Of a stretch of 7,938 nucleotides of DNA, positions 1-6,217 are shown piece by piece; the first letter of the stretch is position 1, and each line of letters opens with the position of its first letter. Under the pieces are notes generated by a model that was not told the origin of the DNA, ran no database searches, and saw only the letters and a list, made by a program, of their open reading frames with translations. The DNA lies in assembly GCA_929200455.1 (NCBI GenBank), contig CAKMZR010000069.1:1-7938 (forward strand), read 5' to 3'. The position numbers and the translations under genes are program-made. The stretch comes from an uncultured Alphaproteobacteria bacterium (GTDB lineage Bacteria > Pseudomonadota > Alphaproteobacteria > CAKMZR01).

Positions 1-8
1 AAACCTCA

Positions 9-1505
9 TCAATCTCCCGCCCCAGCCATGTAACGTGCCCGCCTCTTCTCAGAACCCATCGGTGACAACTCCTCCAATACCCTCCCCGCACGCAACATCA
101 CATCCTCCTCAAAAGGACGTCCTATCAACTGAAGTCCCAAAGGCATACCCAATCCATCCAAACAATAAGGCACATTCATGCCAGGATAACCCGCCAAATT
201 CACAGGAACCGTAAACACATCATTCAAATACATCGCAACCCCATCCTCAGGAGGATCATCTAACAAAAAGGCAGAACTCGGCGAACTCGGCGTCAAAAGT
301 ACATCGCAATCCCTCATCGCTCGACCAAAATCTTCACTCACCAACCTCCTCACCTTCTGCGCCTTCGTAAAATAAGCATCATAATATCCCGCACACAAAA
401 CATACGTCCCTATCAAAACACGACGACGAACCTCATCCCCCCATCCCTCCGTCCGACTCTTCTCGTGCATCTCCTCCACATCACGCACCTCCGGAAAACG
501 ATAACCATAACGAACTCCGTCATAACGAGACAAGTTGCTCGAACATTCCGCAGGAGCCACTATATAATAAACAGGCAACGCATAACGACTATGGGGCATC
601 TTCACCTCCACTATCTCCATACCCGCAGAACGACAACTCATTATACCCTCCTCCCACACCTTCCGAATATCTTCAGGAAGATCAATGTCCACAAAATCAT
701 ACGGAACACCCACACGCATACCCTTCACTCCCTTCTCCAACAACGACTCAAACGGCGGAACAACCTCCTTGCTCGACGTCGAATCCCTCGCATCATAACC
801 ACACATCGCCTCCAACATCACCGCAGAATCCCTCACCGTCCTCGTAATTGGCCCCGCCTGATCCAACGAACTCGCATACGCTACCACCCCCCAACGTGAA
901 CAACGACCATACGTCGGCTTCACACCCACCGTTCCCGTAAAAGATGCCGGCTGACGAATCGAACCGCCCGTGTCCGTCCCCACACTCGCAAGACACGTCC
1001 GTGCCGCAACTCCCGCCGCAGAACCTCCAGAGGAACCTCCAGGAGACGTGTATCCCTCCTCTCCCTCTCGCGTCCACGGATTCCTCGGAGCTCCATACGC
1101 ACTCGTCAGACCAGACGAACCCATCGCAAACTCATCCAAATTCGTCTTCCCCAACATCACTCCACCCTCCCTCCATAAACGCTCCGTCACCCCAGACTCG
1201 TAATTCGGCACAAACCCTCCCAATATCCGACTGCCCGCCGTCGTCTCCACTCCATCCGTGCAAAATAAATCCTTCACACCCAGTGGAATTCCCGTCAATA
1301 AACCATGATCCCCCCGCGAAAGCTTCTCGTCCGCACAAGACGCCATCTCTAATGCCCGATCCGGAGTCTCCGTCACATAATGATTCAAAAATGATAGCGA
1401 ATCCATCGCCTCAAGATAGGCTCGCGTCAACTCCTTCGACGTCAGATCCCCCTTCCGCAACGCTTCCCTCGCTCCCACCAAATCCAATCCCAAACACTCT
1501 TCCAT
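9..1505 (-). CDS. gatA: Glu-tRNA(Gln)/Asp-tRNA(Asn) amidotransferase subunit A (GatA)
   Basis: GatA is the glutaminase/amidase subunit of the cytoplasmic GatCAB complex. It releases ammonia from glutamine, which GatB uses to convert Glu-tRNA(Gln) or Asp-tRNA(Asn) to the amidated form. The 498-residue protein is full length for the family. The amidase-signature Ser-cisSer-Lys triad is visible: Lys78 in GIPLGVKD, cis-Ser158 in SPGGSSGGSAAG and nucleophile Ser182 in GTDTGGSIRQPA. The GVKPTYGRCSRWGVVAYASS stretch (about 194-213) and the C-terminal GMPLGLQLIGRPFEE stretch (about 453-467) are also typical. The ATG at 1505 lies two bases after the gatC stop, with a purine-rich AAGGTGG stretch just upstream, so translation is probably coupled to gatC. 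The gene ends with TGA at 11-9, and the last bases of the window (minus strand, GATGAGGTTT) resemble a ribosome binding site for a following gene, possibly gatB; this is inference. I see no damage in the gene. Confidence 0.97.
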   Translation of the reverse strand: MEECLGLDLVGAREALRKGDLTSKELTRAYLEAMDSLSFLNHYVTETPDRALEMASCADEKLSRGDHGLLTGIPLGVKDLFCTDGVETTAGSRILGGFVPNYESGVTERLWREGGVMLGKTNLDEFAMGSSGLTSAYGAPRNPWTREGEEGYTSPGGSSGGSAAGVAARTCLASVGTDTGGSIRQPASFTGTVGVKPTYGRCSRWGVVAYASSLDQAGPITRTVRDSAVMLEAMCGYDARDSTSSKEVVPPFESLLEKGVKGMRVGVPYDFVDIDLPEDIRKVWEEGIMSCRSAGMEIVEVKMPHSRYALPVYYIVAPAECSSNLSRYDGVRYGYRFPEVRDVEEMHEKSRTEGWGDEVRRRVLIGTYVLCAGYYDAYFTKAQKVRRLVSEDFGRAMRDCDVLLTPSSPSSAFLLDDPPEDGVAMYLNDVFTVPVNLAGYPGMNVPYCLDGLGMPLGLQLIGRPFEEDVMLRAGRVLEELSPMGSEKRRARYMAGAGD

Positions 1506-1507
1506 CT

Positions 1508-1804
1508 CTATTCTACCACCTTCGGCACCACATAAAAATCCATCAAACGAGAGGGTGCATTCGACAAAACACGCTCCGCATCGCCGCCGTCATTCACCTC
1601 GTCTTCGCGCATACGACCCTCCTCCGCATGAAACGCCACAGACGTCAACGCTTCCACTCCCTCCGTCTCAACCTCTCCCAAACAGCCAACCCACGACAAA
1701 ATATCCTTCACGCCCTTCCCAAAAGAAGCCTTGTACTCTTCATCCACGCGAATCCGTGCCAATCGACACAAATGATCAATATCAAAAGACTCTTCTTCGC
1801 TCAT
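1508..1804 (-). CDS. gatC: Glu-tRNA(Gln)/Asp-tRNA(Asn) amidotransferase subunit C (GatC)
   Basis: GatC is the small subunit that wraps around and stabilises the GatA-GatB pair in the GatCAB tRNA-dependent amidotransferase. The 98-residue length is normal. The N-terminal helix region (about 6-22, FDIDHLCRLARIRVDEE) matches the usual start in which a helix is followed by LARI/LARL. The C-terminus holds the family hallmark VLSNAPSRLMDFYVVPKVVE (residues 79-98, ending at the stop). The ATG at 1804 has AGGA six bases upstream, a good ribosome binding site. The gene is first of a gatC-gatA pair with a two-base gap. Upstream lie a candidate sigma-70 promoter (1863-1891) and a G-tract-rich leader. 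The DNA strand is unusually G/T-rich, like the neighbours. Identification is secure; whether the complex acts on Glu-tRNA(Gln), Asp-tRNA(Asn) or both cannot be decided here. Confidence 0.95.
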   Translation of the reverse strand: MSEEESFDIDHLCRLARIRVDEEYKASFGKGVKDILSWVGCLGEVETEGVEALTSVAFHAEEGRMREDEVNDGGDAERVLSNAPSRLMDFYVVPKVVE

Positions 1805-1829
1805 TCCAAATCCTCATAAACTCAAAAAA

Positions 1830-1857
1830 CCCCACTCCACTCCACCCACCCCGCCCC
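1830..1857 (-). other. G-tract cluster, possible G-quadruplex, in the gatC leader
   Basis: On the minus strand four G tracts follow each other: GGGG at 1857-1854, GGGG at 1852-1849, GGG at 1847-1845 and GGGG at 1833-1830. The loops are one base (C1853), one base (T1848) and eleven bases (1844-1834, itself TGGAGTGGAGT). This meets the usual definition of a quadruplex-capable sequence if a long third loop is allowed. It sits immediately downstream of the predicted -10 box, so it would be at the very 5' end of the gatCA mRNA, and is followed by six Ts (1829-1824). It may be only a by-product of the extreme strand asymmetry here. Confidence 0.4.
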
Positions 1858-1862
1858 TCACA

Positions 1863-1891
1863 TGTATAACGAAAAAACAACACCTCGCCAA
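1863..1891 (-). promoter_or_regulatory. Candidate sigma-70 promoter for gatCA
   Basis: On the minus strand TTGGCG (1891-1886) and TATACA (1868-1863) are separated by exactly 17 bases. Each hexamer matches four of six consensus positions. Transcription would begin near 1856, giving a leader of about 50 bases before the gatC ATG at 1804. It lies after the candidate flaF terminator and directly before the gatC leader, the place where such a promoter is expected. The match is moderate and the T-rich spacer raises the chance of coincidence. Confidence 0.45.
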
Positions 1892-1894
1892 TAC

Positions 1895-1922
1895 AAAAAA
1901 ATATCCTCCGACAAAGGAATAT
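1895..1922 (-). terminator. Candidate intrinsic terminator after flaF
   Basis: Read on the minus strand, ATATTCCT (1922-1915) can pair with AGGATAT (1907-1901), with one bulged T and a loop of about seven bases. A run of seven Ts (1901-1895) follows directly. The position, about 60 bases beyond the flaF stop, fits the end of the flagellin-flaF transcript. The stem is short and A/T-rich, so termination would be weak. I see no stronger hairpin in this gap. Confidence 0.4.
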
Positions 1923-1983
1923 TCTCGCGCTTATCCCATGACATACACGCTTTGCATAAGTCCTTAATATATCACCAAACCCC

Positions 1984-2499
1984 TCAGCCACCCTGAATAC
2001 GTGTCACCGTTACTTTCTTCCGAGATGATGAGGACACCACATTCGGCACAGGTCCCACCTCTCCATGATTATTGTCATTCACACCCTCTCCCTTCGCTTG
2101 CCTTGCAACCTCTTCCGCCCTCGCCTCCGCAGGATCCTTCAAAAGTCCCGCTCCTATCTGACGGTTAATATTAATCAATGACGGAATCCTCGATACATCC
2201 ATGTCCAACAAAAACTCTATCGTCTGCTGATCTATAAAACGAGTCAAACTCAAAAGATTATCCCGAATCTCTCCTGGCAACTCACAGTCCTTGTCCACAA
2301 GATATGACTGAATAATCGTCCACACACGCCAGTTCAACCTCACCTGCTCCTTCAAATGCTCTCCGTCAGTTTCCACATTCTCTACCGCCTGAGAAAGACG
2401 ACCCGCCAACTCTATCAAAGCCTGACCCTCTATCTCCTGAGGAGACGCATGAATGTCTACGTTCATCCGTCTCTGCTGCTCATAGGCTCCTACAACCAT
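1984..2499 (-). CDS. flaF: Flagellar biosynthesis regulator FlaF, with C-terminal extension
   Basis: FlaF is an alphaproteobacterial cytoplasmic protein that works with FlbT and flagellin to control flagellin synthesis, stability and export. Residues 1-120 match the family pattern: AYEQ near the start, SPQEIEGQAL at 19-28, LNWRVWTIIQ at 55-64 (the conserved N.R.W element), ELPGEIRDNLLSLTRFI at about 73-89, and SLININRQIGAGL at 107-119. The start at 2499 is preferred because the AYEQ element follows it and GAGG lies just upstream; ATG 2466 (residue 12) would remove it. Typical FlaF proteins are roughly 110-130 residues, so the charged, polar tail from residue 121 to 171 is extra; it looks disordered and contains SSSSRKK. 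The gene starts 19 bases after the stop of the flagellin-like gene and is probably co-transcribed with it. No flbT is present in the window. Confidence 0.85.
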   Translation of the reverse strand: MVVGAYEQQRRMNVDIHASPQEIEGQALIELAGRLSQAVENVETDGEHLKEQVRLNWRVWTIIQSYLVDKDCELPGEIRDNLLSLTRFIDQQTIEFLLDMDVSRIPSLININRQIGAGLLKDPAEARAEEVARQAKGEGVNDNNHGEVGPVPNVVSSSSRKKVTVTRIQGG

Positions 2500-2518
2500 C
2501 TCTTCCTCTCTTTCTAAT

Positions 2519-4246
2519 CTAGAGATACTTCGCTAAAGACATCTCCTGCCTCTTCGCTATCAACGCATACGAACTCGTAATCATCGACTGTATGTTCACA
2601 AGCTCCGCCGTCGCCTTTTCCGCAGATATTCCCACAATATCATCAAGCTCTCCTTGTGCTATGTTACGGTACATCGTATGCAACTTATCCCTCTGCGTAA
2701 ATACATTGCTCGTCGACGTGTTCTCACTCGAAAGTGACGTCAATCCTTGACGCGCCTCTTCTGCCAGCTCTTTCGCAGAACGAATAAATGCCGCACGCTC
2801 GTCAAACGTCAATCCATCTTGCGTCGCAGACTTCAGCCTTATCGCCGCGTCTATCAACTTCTGAAATGCAGGGGCCGCCGCCGTCAAACCATAGTCAATC
2901 GTCAAAGTCTTCGCTATCGACACCGTCGGCTTCTTCCACAACCCCTTGTTTATCGATATCGGCTCTTGCGGAGGAAGCGGCAAGCCACCAGGTTGCACAG
3001 GACCAGAATTCCAGTCAGACAAATAAGAACCATACTCAAACTCTTTCGGAAACTTATCTATCAACGTCACCCTCTGTTGACGCTCATTACCCGCATTGTC
3101 ACGAACCGTCACCACAAACTCCTGATCCCCCGTAAACGCTGCCGTCGCCGCTGCCGTCGCCCTCACATTTACATTGCCCGTCGTCGCATCAATCACCGCC
3201 GTCACACCCGCAGGAACAGCACCGCCACCCGCAGTCGTTAACGTAACAGCAAGCGGACCCGTTCCCGTTCCCCCCACTTCAGAACGAAACGCTACCTCAT
3301 CAAACGCTTGACCAGACGTATACTTCAAACCTGACGCCTGATCCTTCACCTCAGGAATCGCTATCGGATCCGTCGTCGGAACAATCCTAAAGGTCTGCCT
3401 CAACGTCTCACCCTTCCCATTCGTCGCCTCCACCTGAATCGATACAGGTGCCGTCGCTCCCGCCGGAATGTTCACATCCAACTTCTTCTGAGCCTTATCA
3501 TAGGTAATCCAATTCGGAAGACGCGCACCTCCAGGCAAAGTCACACGATAGTCCAACGTCTCACCAGAACCAAGCGTAAAGGCTTCCGTGTCAATCCGAT
3601 ACGAACCAGACGTTCCCGGCTGCTCATGGTAATCCTGCAAATTCTTTATCACCGCCAAGTCTTGACCATAATACTTATACTGCGGAATCCTTCCCACCGC
3701 ATTCGGATTGTCTCCCGTCTCTATCTCATTGCGGAAACGATCACTCTTGTCTCCCGTCGTGTGATTGTACGAATCCCTCGCTCCCATCAAAGGAAGTTCC
3801 GTCAACGTCCTCACAGGCGGCCTGTTAATATTCGCTCCTCCAAAAATATAACGACCAGAAACCTCCAAATTCAATTCTTCCTGAATTCCCAATAACGCTC
3901 CTCGTATAAACGCCTTCGTGTTCGTCGCCCAAATCTGATTCTCACCACTCGCAGGAACATCCGCAGACCATCGCGAAATCTGTGACGCCAAATCACTCAA
4001 AGACGCCAAACTCTGATCATACGCATCCACCGTCACCTTCACCTGCTTTATCGAACCCTTATAACTCCCTATCTCACTCACCAACGCTCGCAAATCAACC
4101 ACGCGATTCCCAAAACGTCCGTAGTCTTGAATCCTTTGATACTTCTTCCCCGTCGCAAGACGTGCATCCGCCAACTCAAAAAGTTTCTGGTTGTTGTCCA
4201 AGTAACGAAGTGTACTTGTCAGAAATCCTACATTGCTAAATCCCAT
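2519..4246 (-). CDS. Flagellin/FlgL-type filament protein with two inserted Ig-like domains
   Basis: This 575-residue protein is a secreted flagellar filament or hook-filament junction subunit. The N-terminal helix region (about 1-130) has the flagellin/FlgL pattern, including TSTLRYL, ARLATGKK at 28-35, VVDLRALVSEI and LNLEVSGRYIFGG at 125-137. The C-terminal helix region (about 450-575) contains AFQKLIDAAIRL, ELVNIQSMITSSYALIAKR and the terminal SLAKYL. Between them, residues about 215-292 (LPNWITYDKAQKKLDV) resemble a cadherin-like/putative-Ig domain, and residues about 298-396 (VPAGVTAVIDATTGNVNV, FVVTVRDNAGNE) a second one. The neighbouring segments (LPLMGARDS at 151-159 and SIAKTLTIDYGLTAAAPAFQ at about 443-462) look like the normal middle domain, so the Ig-like pair interrupts it. 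No signal peptide is seen, as expected for type III flagellar export. The start has AAGGA close upstream. Linkage to flaF favours flagellin over FlgL, but the two cannot be firmly separated by eye. Confidence 0.82.
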   Translation of the reverse strand: MGFSNVGFLTSTLRYLDNNQKLFELADARLATGKKYQRIQDYGRFGNRVVDLRALVSEIGSYKGSIKQVKVTVDAYDQSLASLSDLASQISRWSADVPASGENQIWATNTKAFIRGALLGIQEELNLEVSGRYIFGGANINRPPVRTLTELPLMGARDSYNHTTGDKSDRFRNEIETGDNPNAVGRIPQYKYYGQDLAVIKNLQDYHEQPGTSGSYRIDTEAFTLGSGETLDYRVTLPGGARLPNWITYDKAQKKLDVNIPAGATAPVSIQVEATNGKGETLRQTFRIVPTTDPIAIPEVKDQASGLKYTSGQAFDEVAFRSEVGGTGTGPLAVTLTTAGGGAVPAGVTAVIDATTGNVNVRATAAATAAFTGDQEFVVTVRDNAGNERQQRVTLIDKFPKEFEYGSYLSDWNSGPVQPGGLPLPPQEPISINKGLWKKPTVSIAKTLTIDYGLTAAAPAFQKLIDAAIRLKSATQDGLTFDERAAFIRSAKELAEEARQGLTSLSSENTSTSNVFTQRDKLHTMYRNIAQGELDDIVGISAEKATAELVNIQSMITSSYALIAKRQEMSLAKYL

Positions 4247-4274
4247 AATCCTTGCTTCCTTCTTCAGAATCCAT
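4236..4274 (-). other. Possible 12-codon leader ORF overlapping the flagellin start
   Basis: An ATG at 4274, out of frame with the flagellin-like gene, opens a frame reading MDSEEGSKDYGI and stopping with TAG at 4238-4236, ten bases inside the flagellin gene. A perfect GGAGG (4290-4286) stands 11 bases upstream, a stronger Shine-Dalgarno match than the AAGGA immediately before the flagellin ATG. It could be a leader peptide that couples or restrains flagellin translation, or it could be chance in a purine-rich leader. Confidence 0.2.
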
Positions 4275-4348
4275 AATCCACTCTCCCTCCAAATCCATCC
4301 TCTCTCATGTTAGGCAGATTCGCCACCGCAGCTATAACAGTTTTTAAC

Positions 4349-4362
4349 GCAAAAATTATGCC
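4349..4362 (-). promoter_or_regulatory. Candidate sigma-54 (-24/-12) promoter of the flagellin-flaF unit
   Basis: On the minus strand CGGCATAATTTTTGCG contains GG (4362-4361) and GC (4350-4349) separated by exactly ten bases, within GGCA and TTGC blocks that match the sigma-54 consensus TGGCAC-N5-TTGC apart from the first T and the last C of the -24 block. Transcription would begin around 4337, leaving a leader of roughly 90 bases. Sigma-54 control of flagellin genes is well established in Caulobacter, which makes the position plausible. No enhancer (FlbD-type) site was identified. Confidence 0.45.
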
Positions 4363-4374
4363 GAAAACAACAAT

Positions 4375-6198
4375 TCAACGATCCAACCTACCATCCTTCA
4401 CCGCGTCAACCCACCACAAATCCAATGCCGTACCACGCAAGGACGTCGGCTCAGGGTACAAAAACCTATCCCAATACGACACCAAATTCTTGTCCGAATA
4501 AAACATCATCACCATATAATGTCCCCACTGCAATACACGATCCAAGGCTCGAGAGGCCGCGATCAATCCTTCCCGATCCTCCGCGTTCACGACCTCCTCT
4601 ATCAACAAATCCACAACCTCATTCCTCAACCCCATGTAATTCCTACCCCCCTCTCGTGACGCAGAATCACTTCCCCACATACTACGCTGCTCATTACCAG
4701 GTGATAACGACTGACCATACGCCATCACAATCATATCGTAATCAAAACCATTCAACCTCTCTATGTACTGCGGAACATCAAGAGTCCTTATACGAAGGCG
4801 GATACCCAACTTCTCCAAATTCTTACTGTACGCCAACGCATGCGGCTGAAACGCCGGCTGAACCACCAAAAGCTCTATGTCCAACTTGTCTCCGCGTTCC
4901 TTGTGCTCCAACACTCCGTCACGCACCTCGTAACCCGCTTCCTGCAATAACTTCGCCGCTTCCACCAAATTCTTTCGAAGACCTCCCTCACTATCCGTGT
5001 TCGGCTGCACAAACTCTTCCTCAAAGACCTCGCGCGGCAAACGATCCCTATACGGTTCCAACAACTCAAGCTCTCGACCCTCCGGCAAACCACGGGCCGA
5101 TAACTCACTATTGTCAAAATAACTCCGAGTCCGCGCATAAAGACCATACGTCAACGTCCGATTCGTATCCTCAAAATCATACGCCAAATTCAATGCCTTC
5201 CTCACCCGTACATCCTGAAAACGTACCTGACGCAAATTCAACACAAATCCCTGCACAGGTGCAACAAGATTGTGCGAAAACTTACGCTTCACGATCAATC
5301 CCTCCTTCACCGCCGACGTTTCATACGCCGTCGCCCAAAATCTCGACACCCTCTCAAAACGATAGTCCAAATGACCCGCCAAAAACGCCTCCAACATCAC
5401 CGTCGAATCTCGATAGTAATCATAACGAATCTTACCAAAATTATTCCGTCCCACATTCACCGCCAAATCCTTTCCCCAATAATCCTCAGCCAACTCAAGC
5501 TCCACATAACGACCCACCTCAAAACCACTTATACGGTACACACCACTCCCAAGAGGAACATCAAGCAAAGGCCTCTCAAAATCACGACCCTCCCACCACG
5601 ACTTCGACAAAACCGGTAACTGTCCCAGTATCAAAAACAATTCCCGGTTTTCCACATTCTTGCTGTAAAACCTCACCGTCCGAGAATCCCTCACCTCCAC
5701 GCGATCCACATCAGAATAATAATAGCGATACGACGGCAATCCCTTCGTCGTCAACGTCTCGTACGTCCACGCCACATCCTCCGCTCTTACCCGACTCCCA
5801 TCATGAAATCTCGCCTCCTCACGCAATATAAACTCTATCCAACTCCCGTCCTCCTTGTAACGAACTTTTTCTGCCAACAATCCATACTGCGAAAAGGGCT
5901 CGTCAAGCGAACCCGTCATCAACGTCTCTATCGTCTTACTCACTGGCGACGACGACGTACCCCGAATAATAAAGGGATTCATACTGTCAAACGTGCCCAG
6001 CAACCCCAAAACCACCCGACCCCCCTTCGGAGCTTCCGGATTCACATAATCAAAATAACGAAAATCTTCTCCGTACTTCGCCTCCCCCCACATCGAAAGA
6101 CCCGATGCCGTCACAACGCCCTCCGAATCCGCGTGAACCTCAACGCCAAAAAATATCCCAAAAAACAATACACATATACTCAATCTCATAAATCTCAT
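4375..6198 (-). CDS. yejA: Periplasmic peptide-binding protein, YejA-type (solute-binding family 5)
   Basis: This is the substrate-binding component of an oligopeptide/microcin C-type ABC importer, acting in the periplasm. From ATG 6198 it is 607 residues, normal for YejA. AAGGA seven bases upstream decides this start over an in-frame ATG at 6243, and the chosen start gives a clean signal peptide (residues 1-23, MRFMRLSICVLFFGIFFGV then EVHA before the cut). Family landmarks, in order: FDYVNPEAPKGG (about 49-60), FDSMNPFII (about 70-78), LDEPFSQYGLLAE (about 98-110), ARFHDGS (about 129-135), DYWGKDLAVNVGRNNF (239-254), RYDYYRDSTV (258-267), YARTRSYFDNSEL (354-366), QSLSPGNEQRSMWGS (496-510) and DLWWVD near the end. 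It starts 19 bases after the deacetylase-like gene and probably shares its transcript. The permease and ATPase genes yejBEF do not follow; the next gene is flagellar. No obvious terminator follows the stop. Confidence 0.93.
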   Translation of the reverse strand: MRFMRLSICVLFFGIFFGVEVHADSEGVVTASGLSMWGEAKYGEDFRYFDYVNPEAPKGGRVVLGLLGTFDSMNPFIIRGTSSSPVSKTIETLMTGSLDEPFSQYGLLAEKVRYKEDGSWIEFILREEARFHDGSRVRAEDVAWTYETLTTKGLPSYRYYYSDVDRVEVRDSRTVRFYSKNVENRELFLILGQLPVLSKSWWEGRDFERPLLDVPLGSGVYRISGFEVGRYVELELAEDYWGKDLAVNVGRNNFGKIRYDYYRDSTVMLEAFLAGHLDYRFERVSRFWATAYETSAVKEGLIVKRKFSHNLVAPVQGFVLNLRQVRFQDVRVRKALNLAYDFEDTNRTLTYGLYARTRSYFDNSELSARGLPEGRELELLEPYRDRLPREVFEEEFVQPNTDSEGGLRKNLVEAAKLLQEAGYEVRDGVLEHKERGDKLDIELLVVQPAFQPHALAYSKNLEKLGIRLRIRTLDVPQYIERLNGFDYDMIVMAYGQSLSPGNEQRSMWGSDSASREGGRNYMGLRNEVVDLLIEEVVNAEDREGLIAASRALDRVLQWGHYMVMMFYSDKNLVSYWDRFLYPEPTSLRGTALDLWWVDAVKDGRLDR

Positions 6199-6217
6199 CT
6201 TATCTTCCTTTTTCACT

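Noticed and set aside
944..1819. A 291-codon plus-strand frame opposite gatA and gatC.
   Set aside because: Same explanation: a Pro/Ser-rich antisense shadow of well-conserved genes.
1782..1991. A 69-codon minus-strand frame starting with GTG that overlaps the flaF stop and the gatC start.
   Set aside because: It runs through the candidate terminator, the candidate promoter and the G-tract leader, has no recognisable family features, and its Cys/Phe/Arg/Gly-rich composition is what G/T-rich non-coding DNA would give.
3140..3190. Repeated GCCGTCGCC units inside the flagellin-like gene.
   Set aside because: They encode the Ala/Thr-rich part of the second Ig-like domain and are too short and irregular to be a separate repeat element.
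4313..4326. GGC/GCC pairing that could form a small hairpin in the flagellin leader, considered as a yejA terminator.
   Set aside because: The stem is only three base pairs and is not followed by a T run.
4425..5831. A 468-codon open frame on the plus strand opposite yejA.
   Set aside because: The product is Pro/Ser/Thr/His-rich and low in complexity, as expected from the C/A-rich antisense strand where stop codons are rare. The opposite frame is a clear YejA homologue.
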